Shown: positions 19,719-20,091 of the stretch, piece after piece | Position numbering within the stretch: position 1 is the stretch's first letter | How the letters are laid out: every line of letters starts with the position of its first letter | IMG/VR virus record: IMGVR_UViG_3300043409_000745 | Coordinates: 1-20,091 of that record | Direction: 5' to 3' (one strand) | Source of the DNA: a virus | Length of the DNA: 20,091 nucleotides | Notes under the pieces: model-generated | Database searches by the model: none | What the model was told of the DNA's origin: nothing | The model's input: only the letters and a program-made list of their open reading frames with translations | Made by a program: the position numbers and the translations under genes

Positions 19719-20091
19719 TTAGAGTAGTTGCCCAACCAGTTCGTACACGTCGGACATTGTCCATACATCATCGGCGAAATTAGGCGTGCCGCGTTGCCGC
19801 AGCAAACACAAAACGCGGTCGTACGACGCGGACACCAAATCAACGCCGTCTAGCAGCGTGCGCAAACGGTCCGACGCTACTGGCCCCGTCACTAGATCAC
19901 TTCCGCCCTCAAAAAACGTAAACGTAACGCGCAGTATGTGCGATTCAGTGCCGCTAAACGAACGGTCAAATTTGACGTGTTCCACCGCGTAGACCGCCAG
20001 CGGTAGCGCGGTATCGCCTGGCGCCGCGTCCAAAAACACGCGCGACGTGTAGAGCGCCATAAACCCCGTGCCGCCCGTTGACGTGTTTAAC
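19719..20091 (-). CDS. Head-tail connector or tail completion protein (cut by edge)
   Basis: An ATG at 20060 gives 113 residues (MALYTSRVFLDAAPGDTALP). The same frame is open to the window edge with plausible residues (LNTSTGGTGF), so the true start is probably outside. It reads LAVYAVEHVKFDRSFSGTES and VTFTFFEGGSDLVTG, beta-rich like the tail terminator/completion proteins that cap the tail before joining the head. The end is helical (WTMSDVYELVGQLL). It precedes the tail tube gene, as such proteins usually do. Confidence 0.6.
   Translation of the reverse strand, partial: LNTSTGGTGFMALYTSRVFLDAAPGDTALPLAVYAVEHVKFDRSFSGTESHILRVTFTFFEGGSDLVTGPVASDRLRTLLDGVDLVSASYDRVLCLLRQRGTPNFADDVWTMSDVYELVGQLL

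Overview
The window is a stretch of a tailed double-stranded DNA bacteriophage (or prophage) genome, most likely a siphovirus. It has a small and large terminase, a portal, a tail tube protein, a tail assembly chaperone with a frameshift, a short tape measure protein, a lysis region, and a replication/recombination block. The host cannot be fixed from the sequence. The DNA is GC-rich, and several structural proteins recall, from memory only, phage proteins found in Planctomycetes and in metagenomes. No integrase, capsid gene, endolysin, tRNA or CRISPR array was seen.

Nearly all genes lie on the minus strand and read right to left. They are packed tightly, and most stop and start codons overlap as ATGA or GTGA. 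Only one gene (12282-12755) is on the plus strand. The longest stretch without a gene is about 210 bases (6048-6257), and it holds a promoter and leader.

In transcription order from the right edge, the tail module (20091-12745) holds: a head-tail/tail completion protein cut by the edge, the tail tube protein, a small unknown, a tail chaperone pair joined by a -1 frameshift, the tape measure, and six further proteins, mostly tail-tip or structural. The plus-strand gene follows, then the early module (12197-6258): two unknowns, a 35-residue membrane protein, a RecE-like exonuclease, an Erf annealing protein, a small HTH protein, an initiator-like protein whose gene carries 33-base iterons and a polypyrimidine tract (probable origin), a loader-like protein, a CsrA-like regulator, a small membrane protein and three DNA-binding proteins. 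A short gene with its own promoter and terminator comes next (6170-5791), then a PD-(D/E)XK nuclease, the lysis genes, a glycine-rich tail fibre protein and its small partner. Last come four small alanine-rich genes, the terminase pair and the portal, which runs off the left edge.

The most unusual content is regulatory. Two promoters (about 3420 and 6100) share a -35, a -10, an upstream inverted repeat and a 5' leader hairpin. The hairpin appears a third time at 8465 with a compensatory base-pair change. A second kind of leader is duplicated at 11261-11330 and 12217-12287. Together with a phage CsrA homologue, this suggests a phage-encoded control system acting at RNA and promoter level. The gene order at the two edges suggests that the missing head genes would join the ends in a circular or circularly permuted genome.
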